Source of the DNA: DASUTB01 sp036374835
Lineage (GTDB): Bacteria; Actinomycetota; Actinomycetes; Jiangellales; Jiangellaceae
Length of the DNA stretch: 58,941 nucleotides
NCBI GenBank assembly: GCA_036374835.1
Contig: DASUTB010000048.1
Location: forward strand, 1-58,941
Direction: 5' to 3'
This document shows positions 51,517-58,941 of the stretch, in pieces. The translations under genes were made by a program, and so were the position numbers. Within the stretch, counting starts at the first letter, position 1. Every line of letters begins with the position of its first letter. The notes under the pieces were generated by a model. It ran no database searches, was not told the origin of the DNA, and worked only from the letters and a program-made list of their open reading frames with translations.

Positions 51517-54500
51517 ATGGGCTGGAACAATCCACCGATCCCGTGGCGGGAACTGGAACGGCGGCTGTCGTGGAGGTCGAACGTCACGCCGCTGCCGGCC
51601 GAGCCCTCCCGCTCCGAACGGCCTACCACACCGCCTGCCCAGCCGGCTCGGCCCGCGGCGCGCCCCCTGCCGTGGGCCGAGCTGCACGTCCACTCGGCGT
51701 ACAGCTTTCTGGACGGCGCGTCCGAACCCGCCGAACTGGTCGCCGAAGCGGTGCGGCTCGGAGTGGAGACGTTGGCGATCACGGATCACGACGGCATGTA
51801 CGGAGTGGTCCGGCTCGCCGAGGCAGTCAAGGAGGCTCGCGAGCATGATGATGTCGAGATATCCACCGTCTTCGGATCGGAGCTGAGCATTGGCCTGTCC
51901 ACCCGGCAAAGTGGGGTGCCCGATCCCGAAGGCCGCCATCTGCTGATCCTGGCGCGCAATCCGGACGGCTACGCACGCCTGGCCGGCGCCATCTCACGGG
52001 CGCACTTGCGCGGGCAGAAGGGTCGGCCGATCTATGACATAGAAGAACTGCGGAGCTGTCATGCCGGCCAGTGGGCGGTGCTGACCGGATGCCGAAAAGG
52101 ATCCGTGCCCGCCGCCTTGGCCGCGGCCGGGCCGGACGCGGCCAAGGCCGAGTTGCACCGGCTGATCGATATGTTCGGGGGAGAGAACGTCTACGTCGAA
52201 CTCATCGACCACGACCAGCCGCTCGACGATGCACGCAACGACGCACTGTACGAGCTGGCGCTCGAGGCGGGCGTCGGGGTGGTGGCGTCCAACAACGTGC
52301 ATTACGCCCGTCCGGCCGACGCCGAGTTGGCGCACGTCCTCGCGGCGACCCGAGCGAACACCAGCTTGGACGAGCTTGCCGGCTGGCTGCCGGTGACCGG
52401 GTCCGCCCATGTGCGATCCGGCGCGGAGATGGCCACGAGGCTGGCTCGTTTCCCGGGGGTCCGGGAGGCCACTGTCGAGCTGGCACGCGCGTGCGCGTTC
52501 GAGCTGTCCGTGCTTGCGCCCGACCTGCCGCCGCGGGAGATCGGGGCCGGGCACACCGATGCCAGTTGGCTGCGGCACGAGGTCGAGAAAGGAGCCCGCG
52601 AGCGGTACGGCCCGCCGGACGATCCGTCGCTCGCGGCCGAGTACCAGCAGCTCGAGCACGAACTCGACGTCATCGAACGGCTCGGCTTCGCCGGCTACTT
52701 CCTGATCGTCTACGAGATCACCGAGTTCTGCCGGGACCGGGGCATCCTGTGCCAGGGGCGTGGCTCGGCGGCGAACTCCGCGGTCTGCTACGCGCTGGGT
52801 ATCACCGCGGTCGAACCGGTCAGGAACAAGCTGCTGTTCGAGCGGTTTCTCACCGACGAACGGGACGGGCCGCCCGATATCGACATCGATATCGACAACG
52901 CCCGCCGGGAAGAGGTCATCCAACACGTCTACCAGAAGTACGGACGCGAACGCGCCGCGCAGGTGGCCAACGTCAACACGTACCGGCCGAAGATGGCGGT
53001 ACGTGACGCCGCCCGGGCCCTTGGCAACAGTCCGGGCCAGGCCGACGCGTGGAGCAAACTCGTCGACTACCGGGTCGGCCCGGACGACGGTCCTCGTGGA
53101 GAGAAGAAGCCTGCGGCCGACCTGCCGGCGGGCAACGACGACTTGCCCGAACAACTCGCCGGCATCGTCTCCCGGATGCTGCGACTGCCGCGCCATCTGT
53201 CCATCCATTCCGGTGGCATGGTGCTGTGCGACCGCCCGGTCGGTGAGGTGTGCCCGGTGGAATGGGCGACCATGCCGGGGCGCAGCGTGCTGCAGTGGGA
53301 CAAGGACGACTGCGCCGCCGCCGGCCTGGTGAAGTTCGATCTGCTTGGCCTGGGCATGCTGGCTGCGCTCAGCGACTCGTTCGAGCTGCTGCGGGAACAT
53401 CACGGGGTGGATCTCTCGCTGCACAAGATCCCGGACGAGGATCCGCTCGTGTACGACATGCTCTGCGATGCGGACTCGGTCGGGGTGTTCCAGGTCGAGT
53501 CCCGCGCGCAGATGGCGACACTGCCGCGGCTGAAACCGCGCACGTTCTACGACCTCGTCGTCGAGGTGGCGCTGATCCGCCCGGGGCCGATCCAGGGCGG
53601 CGCGGTGCATCCGTACATCCGGCGCGCGAACGGGCTGGAGGACGTCACGTATCCGCACGAGACGATGCGCAGCGCCCTCGGGCGAACGCTCGGCGTGCCG
53701 CTGTTCCAGGAGCAGATGATGCAGCTGGCGATCGACTGCGCCGGGTTCACCCCGAGGGAGTCCGATCAACTGCGCCAGGCGATGAGCTCGAAACGCTCAC
53801 CCGAGCGCATCGGCAAGCTGCGTGAGCGGCTGCTGACGGGCATGGCCGACAAGGACATCCCGGCTGAGATCGCCGAGGACATCTACAACAAGCTGCTCGG
53901 CTTCGCCAGCTACGGCTTTCCCGAGTCGCACGCGTACAGCTTCGCCTATCTCGTCTACGCCAGCGCGTACGTCAAGCGTTACTACCCGGCGGTGTTCCTG
54001 GCCGCGCTGCTGAACAACCAGCCGATGGGTTTCTACTCGCCGCAGTCGCTGATCGCGGACGCGCGACGGCACGGGGTTGTCGTCCGCGGCGTCGACGTGA
54101 ACGCAAGCGCGGTGAAGGCGACGCTGGAGGACGCCGTCCCGGTCGAGTCCGATCACCCGCACGCGCCTGCCGAACCGCAGCCGGCCGTCCGGCAGGGCTT
54201 GGCCACGGTGCGCAACCTCGGGGACGAGGTGGCGCGGTCGATCGCGGCCGGACGTCCGTACGCCGGCTTGGAGGATATGGCCAGGCGGGTGCGCGTCCCG
54301 CAGGCGGCTCTAGATGCACTGGCCACCGCCGGTGCATTCGGGTGCTTCGGGCTGGCGCGGCGGGAGGCGTTGTGGGGTGTCGGCGCTCTTGCGGGGGTGG
54401 CGCCCGACCAGCTTCCGGATACGACGCCTGGCGTCTCGGCGCCGGCTCTTCCGGAGATGGCACCGGTGGAGCAGACGTTCGCCGACTTGTGGGCGACCGG

Positions 54501-54873
54501 GACGTCGCCGACGAGCCATCCCGTGCAGCATGTCCGCGCGCAACTGGACGAGTGGGGAGCCGTCGCGGCCGGTGCGCTGGCGACCATCGAGGACGGATCG
54601 CGGGTGCTCGTGGGCGGGCTCGTCACGCACCGGCAGCGGCCGCCGACCGCCGGGGGAGTGGTCTTCATCAACTTGGAGGACGAGACGGGCATGGTCAACG
54701 TGGTCTGCCCGCGGCAGGTGTGGGAGCGGCAGCGCCGGATCGCACTGAACTCATCTGCATTGCTGGTGGACGGCCGGCTCGAGCGCCACGACGGGGCGAT
54801 CAATCTGGTGGTGCTGCGGTTGCGGCCGCTGCGGGTGGTGAGCGGCAGTGCCCGAAGCCGCGACTTCCGATGA
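51517..54873 (+). CDS. dnaE2: Error-prone DNA polymerase DnaE2
   Basis: The alpha-like C-family polymerase that performs translesion synthesis and SOS mutagenesis in actinobacteria, normally with ImuA' and ImuB. The 1118 residues fit DnaE2. The N-terminal PHP domain begins near residue 50 (ELHVHSAYSFLDGAS, TLAITDHDGMYG). The palm has CQGRGSAANSAVCYALGIT and the catalytic aspartates D454/D456 in PDIDIDID, with RNKLLFERFLTDERDGPP. Then QWDKDDCAAAGLVKFDLLG and VALIRPGPIQGG. An OB-fold near the C-terminus has VLVGGLVTHRQRPPTAGGVVFINLEDETG. The N-terminal extension (1-48) is proline-rich. ImuA'/ImuB are not adjacent. Confidence 0.95.
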   Translation: MGWNNPPIPWRELERRLSWRSNVTPLPAEPSRSERPTTPPAQPARPAARPLPWAELHVHSAYSFLDGASEPAELVAEAVRLGVETLAITDHDGMYGVVRLAEAVKEAREHDDVEISTVFGSELSIGLSTRQSGVPDPEGRHLLILARNPDGYARLAGAISRAHLRGQKGRPIYDIEELRSCHAGQWAVLTGCRKGSVPAALAAAGPDAAKAELHRLIDMFGGENVYVELIDHDQPLDDARNDALYELALEAGVGVVASNNVHYARPADAELAHVLAATRANTSLDELAGWLPVTGSAHVRSGAEMATRLARFPGVREATVELARACAFELSVLAPDLPPREIGAGHTDASWLRHEVEKGARERYGPPDDPSLAAEYQQLEHELDVIERLGFAGYFLIVYEITEFCRDRGILCQGRGSAANSAVCYALGITAVEPVRNKLLFERFLTDERDGPPDIDIDIDNARREEVIQHVYQKYGRERAAQVANVNTYRPKMAVRDAARALGNSPGQADAWSKLVDYRVGPDDGPRGEKKPAADLPAGNDDLPEQLAGIVSRMLRLPRHLSIHSGGMVLCDRPVGEVCPVEWATMPGRSVLQWDKDDCAAAGLVKFDLLGLGMLAALSDSFELLREHHGVDLSLHKIPDEDPLVYDMLCDADSVGVFQVESRAQMATLPRLKPRTFYDLVVEVALIRPGPIQGGAVHPYIRRANGLEDVTYPHETMRSALGRTLGVPLFQEQMMQLAIDCAGFTPRESDQLRQAMSSKRSPERIGKLRERLLTGMADKDIPAEIAEDIYNKLLGFASYGFPESHAYSFAYLVYASAYVKRYYPAVFLAALLNNQPMGFYSPQSLIADARRHGVVVRGVDVNASAVKATLEDAVPVESDHPHAPAEPQPAVRQGLATVRNLGDEVARSIAAGRPYAGLEDMARRVRVPQAALDALATAGAFGCFGLARREALWGVGALAGVAPDQLPDTTPGVSAPALPEMAPVEQTFADLWATGTSPTSHPVQHVRAQLDEWGAVAAGALATIEDGSRVLVGGLVTHRQRPPTAGGVVFINLEDETGMVNVVCPRQVWERQRRIALNSSALLVDGRLERHDGAINLVVLRLRPLRVVSGSARSRDFR

Positions 54874-54895
54874 TCTCCGGTGTCCACCGTGCTCC

Positions 54896-56404
54896 CTAAC
54901 TCTCTTGCCCTACCTTGGTCAGCGGGCCGCTGCTGACTCGGTCGGCCAGCCAGTTGTTCGCGATGATCAGCAAGGCGGCGACGATGACCCACTGTACGAG
55001 CATCGCGGCCAGGCTGAACGTCTCGAGCGGGTTCCACCAGTCACCGGGCGCCGTCACCGACTCAATCATGAACCAGCCGAACAGCAGCCCGAACCACAGC
55101 GGGAACATCCGGATCAACAGCGGCCACCACCGGCCGACCCCGATGTCGCTGTCGGCGTCCATATCGCGCCGCGCCTGCTCCAATCCGTATTTCATCATCG
55201 CGATCGCGGTGAGCAACCCGCTGATGAGCAGCGCGATGCCCCAGACGTTGTCCTGGTTGCTCAGGTAGTCCAGGTTCAGCGCGGCGGGCAGCCCGGCGAG
55301 GAACGCGACTACGACGATGATCGGCACGGCACGGTGCCGGCGGACGCCGAGGTCGACGAGATTGCGCGCGGCCAGTTCGGTCATCGCGATGAGGCTCGAA
55401 ACTCCGGCCAGCGACAGCAGCAGGAAGAACAGCGGCGCGAACAGCCACGGCCCGCCGGGCATCTGCCCGAACAGGACGGACAGGTAGATGAAGGTCAAGC
55501 CCTGGTCGCCGGCACGGGTGGCCTCGGCCGCGAACTCGGCGCTGCCGAGCGCGAACAGTGTGCAGACAACCGCCACGCTGGCCAGCAGCGACGCGAGGTG
55601 GTTGCCGGTGACGATCGTCGCGGCGTTGAGCGAGAAGTCCTCCTTGGTTCGCATATAGACGCAGTACACGAGATACAGACCCCACCCGGCACCGGTTGAG
55701 AAGGCCATCTGGGCGAACGCCTGGATCCACAGTTCGGCGTCCCCGAGCAGGTTCCAGTCCGGAACGAAGAGGAATCGCATACCGTCGGCCGCGCCGTCCA
55801 ACGTCACCGCCCGTACCGCGAGGACGATGAGCAGGATGAACAGTGTCGGGACGATGACTTTGAGCACCGCCTCGAAACCGCCCTTGAGCCCGCGGTAGAC
55901 GATGAGGCCGACGACTGCGATCGCGATCGCGTGGAACAGCACCACCTGTGCGGGGCTCTCGGTGAAGTTCTCCCAGATGGTGCGGGTCTCGGTGACGGTG
56001 ATGCCGGGGTCGAACCGCCCGGTGATCGCGTACCCGAAGTACCGGAACGACCAGCCGCAGACCACCGAGTAGTAGAACATGATCGCGATCGTGGCCACCG
56101 CCATGAACCCGCCCATCCAGGTGAATCGGCGGCCCATGATGTCGCGGAACGCGCCGACATTGCCCAGCCGGCTGCGCGAGCCCATGTAGGACTCGGCCAT
56201 CAGGATGGGGATCGCCCAGACGAGGTTCGCAACTACGACGGCCAGCAGGAACGCGCCGCCACCCCAGGCGAAGACGTCGCGCGGGAAGCGCCAGATGTTG
56301 CCGACACCGACTGCCATGCCGATGGCCGCGGCCACGAAGGCGAACCTGCTGGAGAACTGCTCGCGTTGCTCGGGTCGCCGTCTCCGCGGCCGCGCGTGCG
56401 CCAT
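54896..56404 (-). CDS. Sodium-dependent transporter (neurotransmitter:sodium symporter family)
   Basis: A 502-residue membrane protein with 11-12 hydrophobic segments. TM1 shows the family sodium/substrate site (AFVAAAIGMAVGVGNIWRFPRDVFAWGGGAFLL). Later motifs include AQMAFSTGAGWGLYLVY and LLSLAGVSSLIAMTELAARNLVDLG. Bacterial relatives (LeuT, MhsT) move amino acids with sodium; which one cannot be told. Divergent from the HTH-MFS operon, with 128 bp between, which may be shared control. Confidence 0.92.
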   Translation of the reverse strand: MAHARPRRRRPEQREQFSSRFAFVAAAIGMAVGVGNIWRFPRDVFAWGGGAFLLAVVVANLVWAIPILMAESYMGSRSRLGNVGAFRDIMGRRFTWMGGFMAVATIAIMFYYSVVCGWSFRYFGYAITGRFDPGITVTETRTIWENFTESPAQVVLFHAIAIAVVGLIVYRGLKGGFEAVLKVIVPTLFILLIVLAVRAVTLDGAADGMRFLFVPDWNLLGDAELWIQAFAQMAFSTGAGWGLYLVYCVYMRTKEDFSLNAATIVTGNHLASLLASVAVVCTLFALGSAEFAAEATRAGDQGLTFIYLSVLFGQMPGGPWLFAPLFFLLLSLAGVSSLIAMTELAARNLVDLGVRRHRAVPIIVVVAFLAGLPAALNLDYLSNQDNVWGIALLISGLLTAIAMMKYGLEQARRDMDADSDIGVGRWWPLLIRMFPLWFGLLFGWFMIESVTAPGDWWNPLETFSLAAMLVQWVIVAALLIIANNWLADRVSSGPLTKVGQES

Positions 56405-56497
56405 TTCGTCCCCCTAGATGGTGCCCATTCGATCGTGCCCGCGCGAGCTCGCTCCGGCAACCGCCACCGCACATCGTCGAGGGTGGAGCTACCAGAC

Positions 56498-56532
56498 TTG
56501 CAGAGAAGTGTTTGCAGACATATCTTTGTAAC
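56498..56532. promoter_or_regulatory. Three 14-bp-spaced iterons
   Basis: TTGCAGA starts at 56498 and 56512 and a variant TTGTAAC at 56526, each 14 bp apart. They lie directly before the HTH gene start and 94 bp from the divergent transporter start. They are candidate operators for the HTH protein. Confidence 0.4.
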
Positions 56533-57135
56533 ATGCCTCAACACGATCTCCCGCCATGGGCGGACCCGGCGTACACCGCCCGGCTCGATGCGAAGTCGAC
56601 GCGCGCTCTTGCACACCCGATCCGGATCAAGATTCTCGGCATTCTCCGGATGGAGGGCCCGGCGACGTCGACCACGATCGCGAATCGGCTCAACCTCAAC
56701 ACAGGAACGACCAGTTACCACCTACGGCAGCTCGCCGCGTACGGGTTCATCGTTGAGGACGCGGACCGTGGGATCGGCCGGGAGCGCTGGTGGAAAGCGG
56801 CACATGCGGTCACCGTGATGGACCGCGAGTCGATCAACGACGACGAGACCAGCGAGGCATTCATCCGGGCGGTCGGGCAGATCTACACCGAGAAGATCCA
56901 GCAGGCCATCGATGAGTACGCCACTTTGCCCGAGTCCTGGCGGGGAGTCGGCACGTTCTCCGATGTGGTCCTCGTGCTCACGCCGGAGGAGGCCGACCAA
57001 CTGAAGACGGACTTGTTCGAGGTCATGAGTCGCTATCGGCGCCACGATCCGGCCGATCCCGCACCGGCATCGCCGGGCAGCGCGCGCGTGGTCGCCCAAC
57101 TGCAGATCTTTCCGGACGCGCGGAGTATCGAGTGA
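56533..57135 (+). CDS. ArsR-like helix-turn-helix regulator
   Basis: A 200-residue regulator. The N-terminal winged helix (about 18-85) has LDAKSTRALAHPIRIKILGILRMEGPATSTTIANRLNLNTGTTSYHLRQLAAYGFIVEDADRGIGRERWWKA, and a helical C-terminal part follows (FIRAVGQIYTEKIQQAIDEYATLPESWRG). There is no metal-cysteine motif. It overlaps the MFS gene by four bases (GTGA), so the two form an operon, a layout typical of efflux under its own regulator. The ATG at 56533 lacks a clear ribosome site; its iterons are immediately upstream. Confidence 0.88.
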   Translation: MPQHDLPPWADPAYTARLDAKSTRALAHPIRIKILGILRMEGPATSTTIANRLNLNTGTTSYHLRQLAAYGFIVEDADRGIGRERWWKAAHAVTVMDRESINDDETSEAFIRAVGQIYTEKIQQAIDEYATLPESWRGVGTFSDVVLVLTPEEADQLKTDLFEVMSRYRRHDPADPAPASPGSARVVAQLQIFPDARSIE

Positions 57136-58361
57136 CCGAGTCCGGCGCGGCGCTCCGTTCGCGCCGAGGCATGTACGGCCTGCTCGGCGCGAACACGCTT
57201 TCGCTCGGCGGCACCAGGCTGTCCCAGCTTGCGATCCCTTGGTTCGTGATCTCGACTACAGGGAGCGCGACGCAGACCGGTCTCGTGGCGTTCGCCCTCA
57301 TGGGGCCGTACGTGGTGGCCAAAGGCCTTGGCGGTCCGGTCATCGACCGCGTGGGGCCGCGCCGGGTCATCGTGGTTGCCGAACTCGCCGCAGCGGCAAC
57401 GGTCGTGACGATCCCCGTCCTGCACCTGTTCGGGTTGCTGGACGTCGGCGTCCTGCTCGGTGTCGTCGCTGTACTCGGTGCGCTCACCGGCCCGGCCGAC
57501 GGTGCCAAGGGCGCGCTGGTTCCGGTTGTCGCGACCCGGGCCGGCGTGCCGCTCGAACGAGTCACCGGGCTCTACGGAATGATCGAGCGGCTTGCGACGA
57601 CCGTCGGGGCGGGCGGCGCCGGTGCCCTGGTCGCGTGGATCGGTGCGATTCCCGCGCTCTGGGTCACCGCAGCGACGTTCTCCGCCGCGGCGGTGATCAT
57701 CGCGTGGACCGCACCACGGTCGGACGCCGGCTCGGACGACGAGCCGTCCGGTTACCTTCGGCGGCTCGCCGTAGGTCTCGGATTCATACGGGACGACCGG
57801 CTGCTGCGATCCATCTACGTCATGGTGGCGGTGACCAATCTCCTGGACGCCGCAGCGTTCCAGGTGCTGCTGCCGGTGTGGGCGCACGATACCGGTGCCG
57901 GCCCGGCGGTGATCGGACTGCTGTCGGCCATACTCGGCGGCGCGGCGGTCGTGTCGAGCGCGCTCGCCGCCGCGGTGGGTGAGCGGATGCCGCGACGGCT
58001 CACGTATCTCGTGGGCTTCCTCGTGGCCGGCCCGCCGCGGTTCGTGATCCTTGCGATGGACGCGCCATTGTGGTCGATCATCGCGGTCTTCCTGCTGGCC
58101 GGCTTCGGCAGTGGATTTCTGAACCCCATCCTCGGTGCGGTCATCTTCGAACGGATTCCGGCTCAACTAGTAGGACGGGTTACGACGATGGGGTCGACGA
58201 TCGCCTGGTCAGGGATACCTTTCGGCGGCCTGGTCGGCGGCGGGCTCGTCGCGGCTGCCGGCATCTCCGGAGCGTGGCTGCTGTGCGGTGTCGCGTATCT
58301 GGTCGCCACGACGCTACCTGGTCTGCAGCGTGAGTGGGCCGAGATGGACCGGGCCAGGTAG
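57132..58361 (+). CDS. MFS transporter
   Basis: A 409-residue protein with about 12 membrane segments. The first half has MYGLLGANTLSLGGTRLSQLAIPWFVISTTGSATQTGLVAFALMGPYVVAKGLGGPVIDRVGPRRVIVV, with the DR-GPRR loop typical of MFS. It is MdfA/MFS_3-like and most likely exports a small molecule or drug. The GTG at 57132 is coupled to the regulator's stop. NucS starts 12 bp after its stop. Confidence 0.92.
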   Translation: MTESGAALRSRRGMYGLLGANTLSLGGTRLSQLAIPWFVISTTGSATQTGLVAFALMGPYVVAKGLGGPVIDRVGPRRVIVVAELAAAATVVTIPVLHLFGLLDVGVLLGVVAVLGALTGPADGAKGALVPVVATRAGVPLERVTGLYGMIERLATTVGAGGAGALVAWIGAIPALWVTAATFSAAAVIIAWTAPRSDAGSDDEPSGYLRRLAVGLGFIRDDRLLRSIYVMVAVTNLLDAAAFQVLLPVWAHDTGAGPAVIGLLSAILGGAAVVSSALAAAVGERMPRRLTYLVGFLVAGPPRFVILAMDAPLWSIIAVFLLAGFGSGFLNPILGAVIFERIPAQLVGRVTTMGSTIAWSGIPFGGLVGGGLVAAAGISGAWLLCGVAYLVATTLPGLQREWAEMDRAR

Positions 58362-58372
58362 CGTCTGGCGAT

Positions 58373-58941
58373 GTGCGCCTTGTGATTGCGAGATGCCAGG
58401 TCGACTACGCCGGACGGCTCAGCGCCCATCTCCCGCTCGCCACGCGTTTGATCATGGTCAAGGCGGACGGCTCGGTGTCGATCCATGCCGACGACCGCGC
58501 GTACAAGCCGCTGAACTGGATGAGCCCGCCGTGCAAGCTGAGCGATTCGGAGGACGGCGTCTGGACGGTGACGAACCGGGACGGCGAACGCCTGGTGATC
58601 ACGCTCGCTGAGGTACTGCACGACAGTTCACATGAGCTCGGCGAGGATCCCGGCCTGGTGAAGGACGGCGTGGAGGCGCACCTTCAGCAGTTGCTGGCCG
58701 AGAACGTCGAGGCGTTCGGAAGCGGCTGGCAGTTGGTGCGGCGCGAGTACCCGACCGCGATCGGGCCGGTCGATCTGCTGTGCCGGGACGGCGACGGTGC
58801 CACCGTTGCGATCGAGGTCAAGCGGCGCGGCGAGATCGACGGCGTGGAGCAACTGACGCGGTATCTCGATCTGCTCGGCCGCGACCCGCACCTGGCGCCC
58901 GTCCGCGGGGTGCTCGCCGCCCAGGAGATCAAGCCGCAGGC
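58373..58941 (+). CDS. nucS: Endonuclease NucS, cut by the window edge
   Basis: The mismatch-specific endonuclease that replaces MutS/MutL repair in actinobacteria. It cuts both strands at G-T, G-G and T-T mismatches. 189 residues are visible. It starts MRLVIARCQVDYAGRLSAHLP, the usual N-terminus, then PLATRLIMVKADGSVSIHADDRAYKPLNWM (DNA-binding domain) and the RecB-like nuclease part with GPVDLLCRD (D), VAIEVKRRGEIDGVEQLTRYL (E, K and Q). The gene continues beyond 58941. GTG at 58373 is preferred because it gives the family start. Confidence 0.95.
   Translation, partial: MRLVIARCQVDYAGRLSAHLPLATRLIMVKADGSVSIHADDRAYKPLNWMSPPCKLSDSEDGVWTVTNRDGERLVITLAEVLHDSSHELGEDPGLVKDGVEAHLQQLLAENVEAFGSGWQLVRREYPTAIGPVDLLCRDGDGATVAIEVKRRGEIDGVEQLTRYLDLLGRDPHLAPVRGVLAAQEIKPQ

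Noticed and set aside
51994..53769. A minus-strand frame of 591 codons
   Set aside because: It is antisense to the dnaE2 catalytic core and has no family signature.

Overview
This window is GC-rich chromosomal DNA from an actinobacterium. Several gene families that are largely or wholly actinobacterial point to this: the mec-cysO-cysM sulfur-carrier cysteine pathway, the mismatch endonuclease NucS, an acVLRF1-type release factor, an Rv3235-family protein next to secA, a DUF2017 gene after clpS, and a 180-kDa NAD-glutamate dehydrogenase. Gene order in 3-8.7 kb follows Mycobacterium tuberculosis Rv1330c-Rv1339 closely, but the Rv1337 rhomboid gene is missing and order breaks down after Rv1339. 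I cannot name the genus. I see no rRNA, tRNA, CRISPR array, prophage or insertion sequence.

Layout. 0-2.3 kb: the start of a secreted-protein gene behind two LacI-type operators, then a sigma-E-type sigma factor translationally coupled to a membrane protein. 2.4-4.3 kb: pncB-pncA (NAD salvage). 4.4-8.7 kb: clpS, a DUF2017 gene with a probable CTG start, mec-cysO-cysM, murI and an Rv1339-like metallo-hydrolase. 8.7-11.7 kb: an unknown protein and a thiolase/acyl-CoA racemase pair. 11.7-12.3 kb: a mostly non-coding stretch with a short ORF and strong RNA-fold potential. 12.3-17.5 kb: an AbiEi/DUF559-like protein, a short-chain dehydrogenase, a MocR regulator divergent from azlCD, and a CapA lipoprotein. 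17.6-26.4 kb: a very large secreted subtilase, ArsR-SRPBCC, a haloalkane dehalogenase, an AlkX/YcaQ-like glycosylase and a double GNAT protein. 26.5-35.1 kb: secA, a MazEF-type pair, and a secA-linked set of envelope genes (Rv3235-like, LysM, unknown, HTH, SAF/CpaB-like, CpaE-like, patatin). 35.2-43.9 kb: amino-acid catabolism (pruA, tryptophan dioxygenase, glutamate dehydrogenase) with two small unknowns. 44.1-49.4 kb: a second AbiEi-like protein, an HxlR/metallo-hydrolase divergon, acVLRF1, an FG-GAP propeller protein and an AraC regulator. 49.5-54.9 kb: two LexA (SOS) boxes, a DUF222-HNH nuclease gene and dnaE2. 54.9-58.9 kb: a sodium symporter divergent from an HTH-MFS operon, then the start of nucS.

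The most notable theme is genome maintenance. A DUF222-HNH protein sits directly upstream of the error-prone polymerase DnaE2, and the pair appears to be driven from tandem LexA boxes; NucS lies 3.5 kb downstream of dnaE2. The second is the secA-linked envelope set, which looks like the CpaB/CpaE end of a Tad/Flp-type locus without its motor or pilin genes. Several intergenic regions hold structure not explained by genes: a nested inverted repeat at 23974-24061, a cluster of GCGGATNTNCGGGA repeats at 43953-44047, 14-bp iterons before 56533, and mutually exclusive hairpins in the gdh leader.
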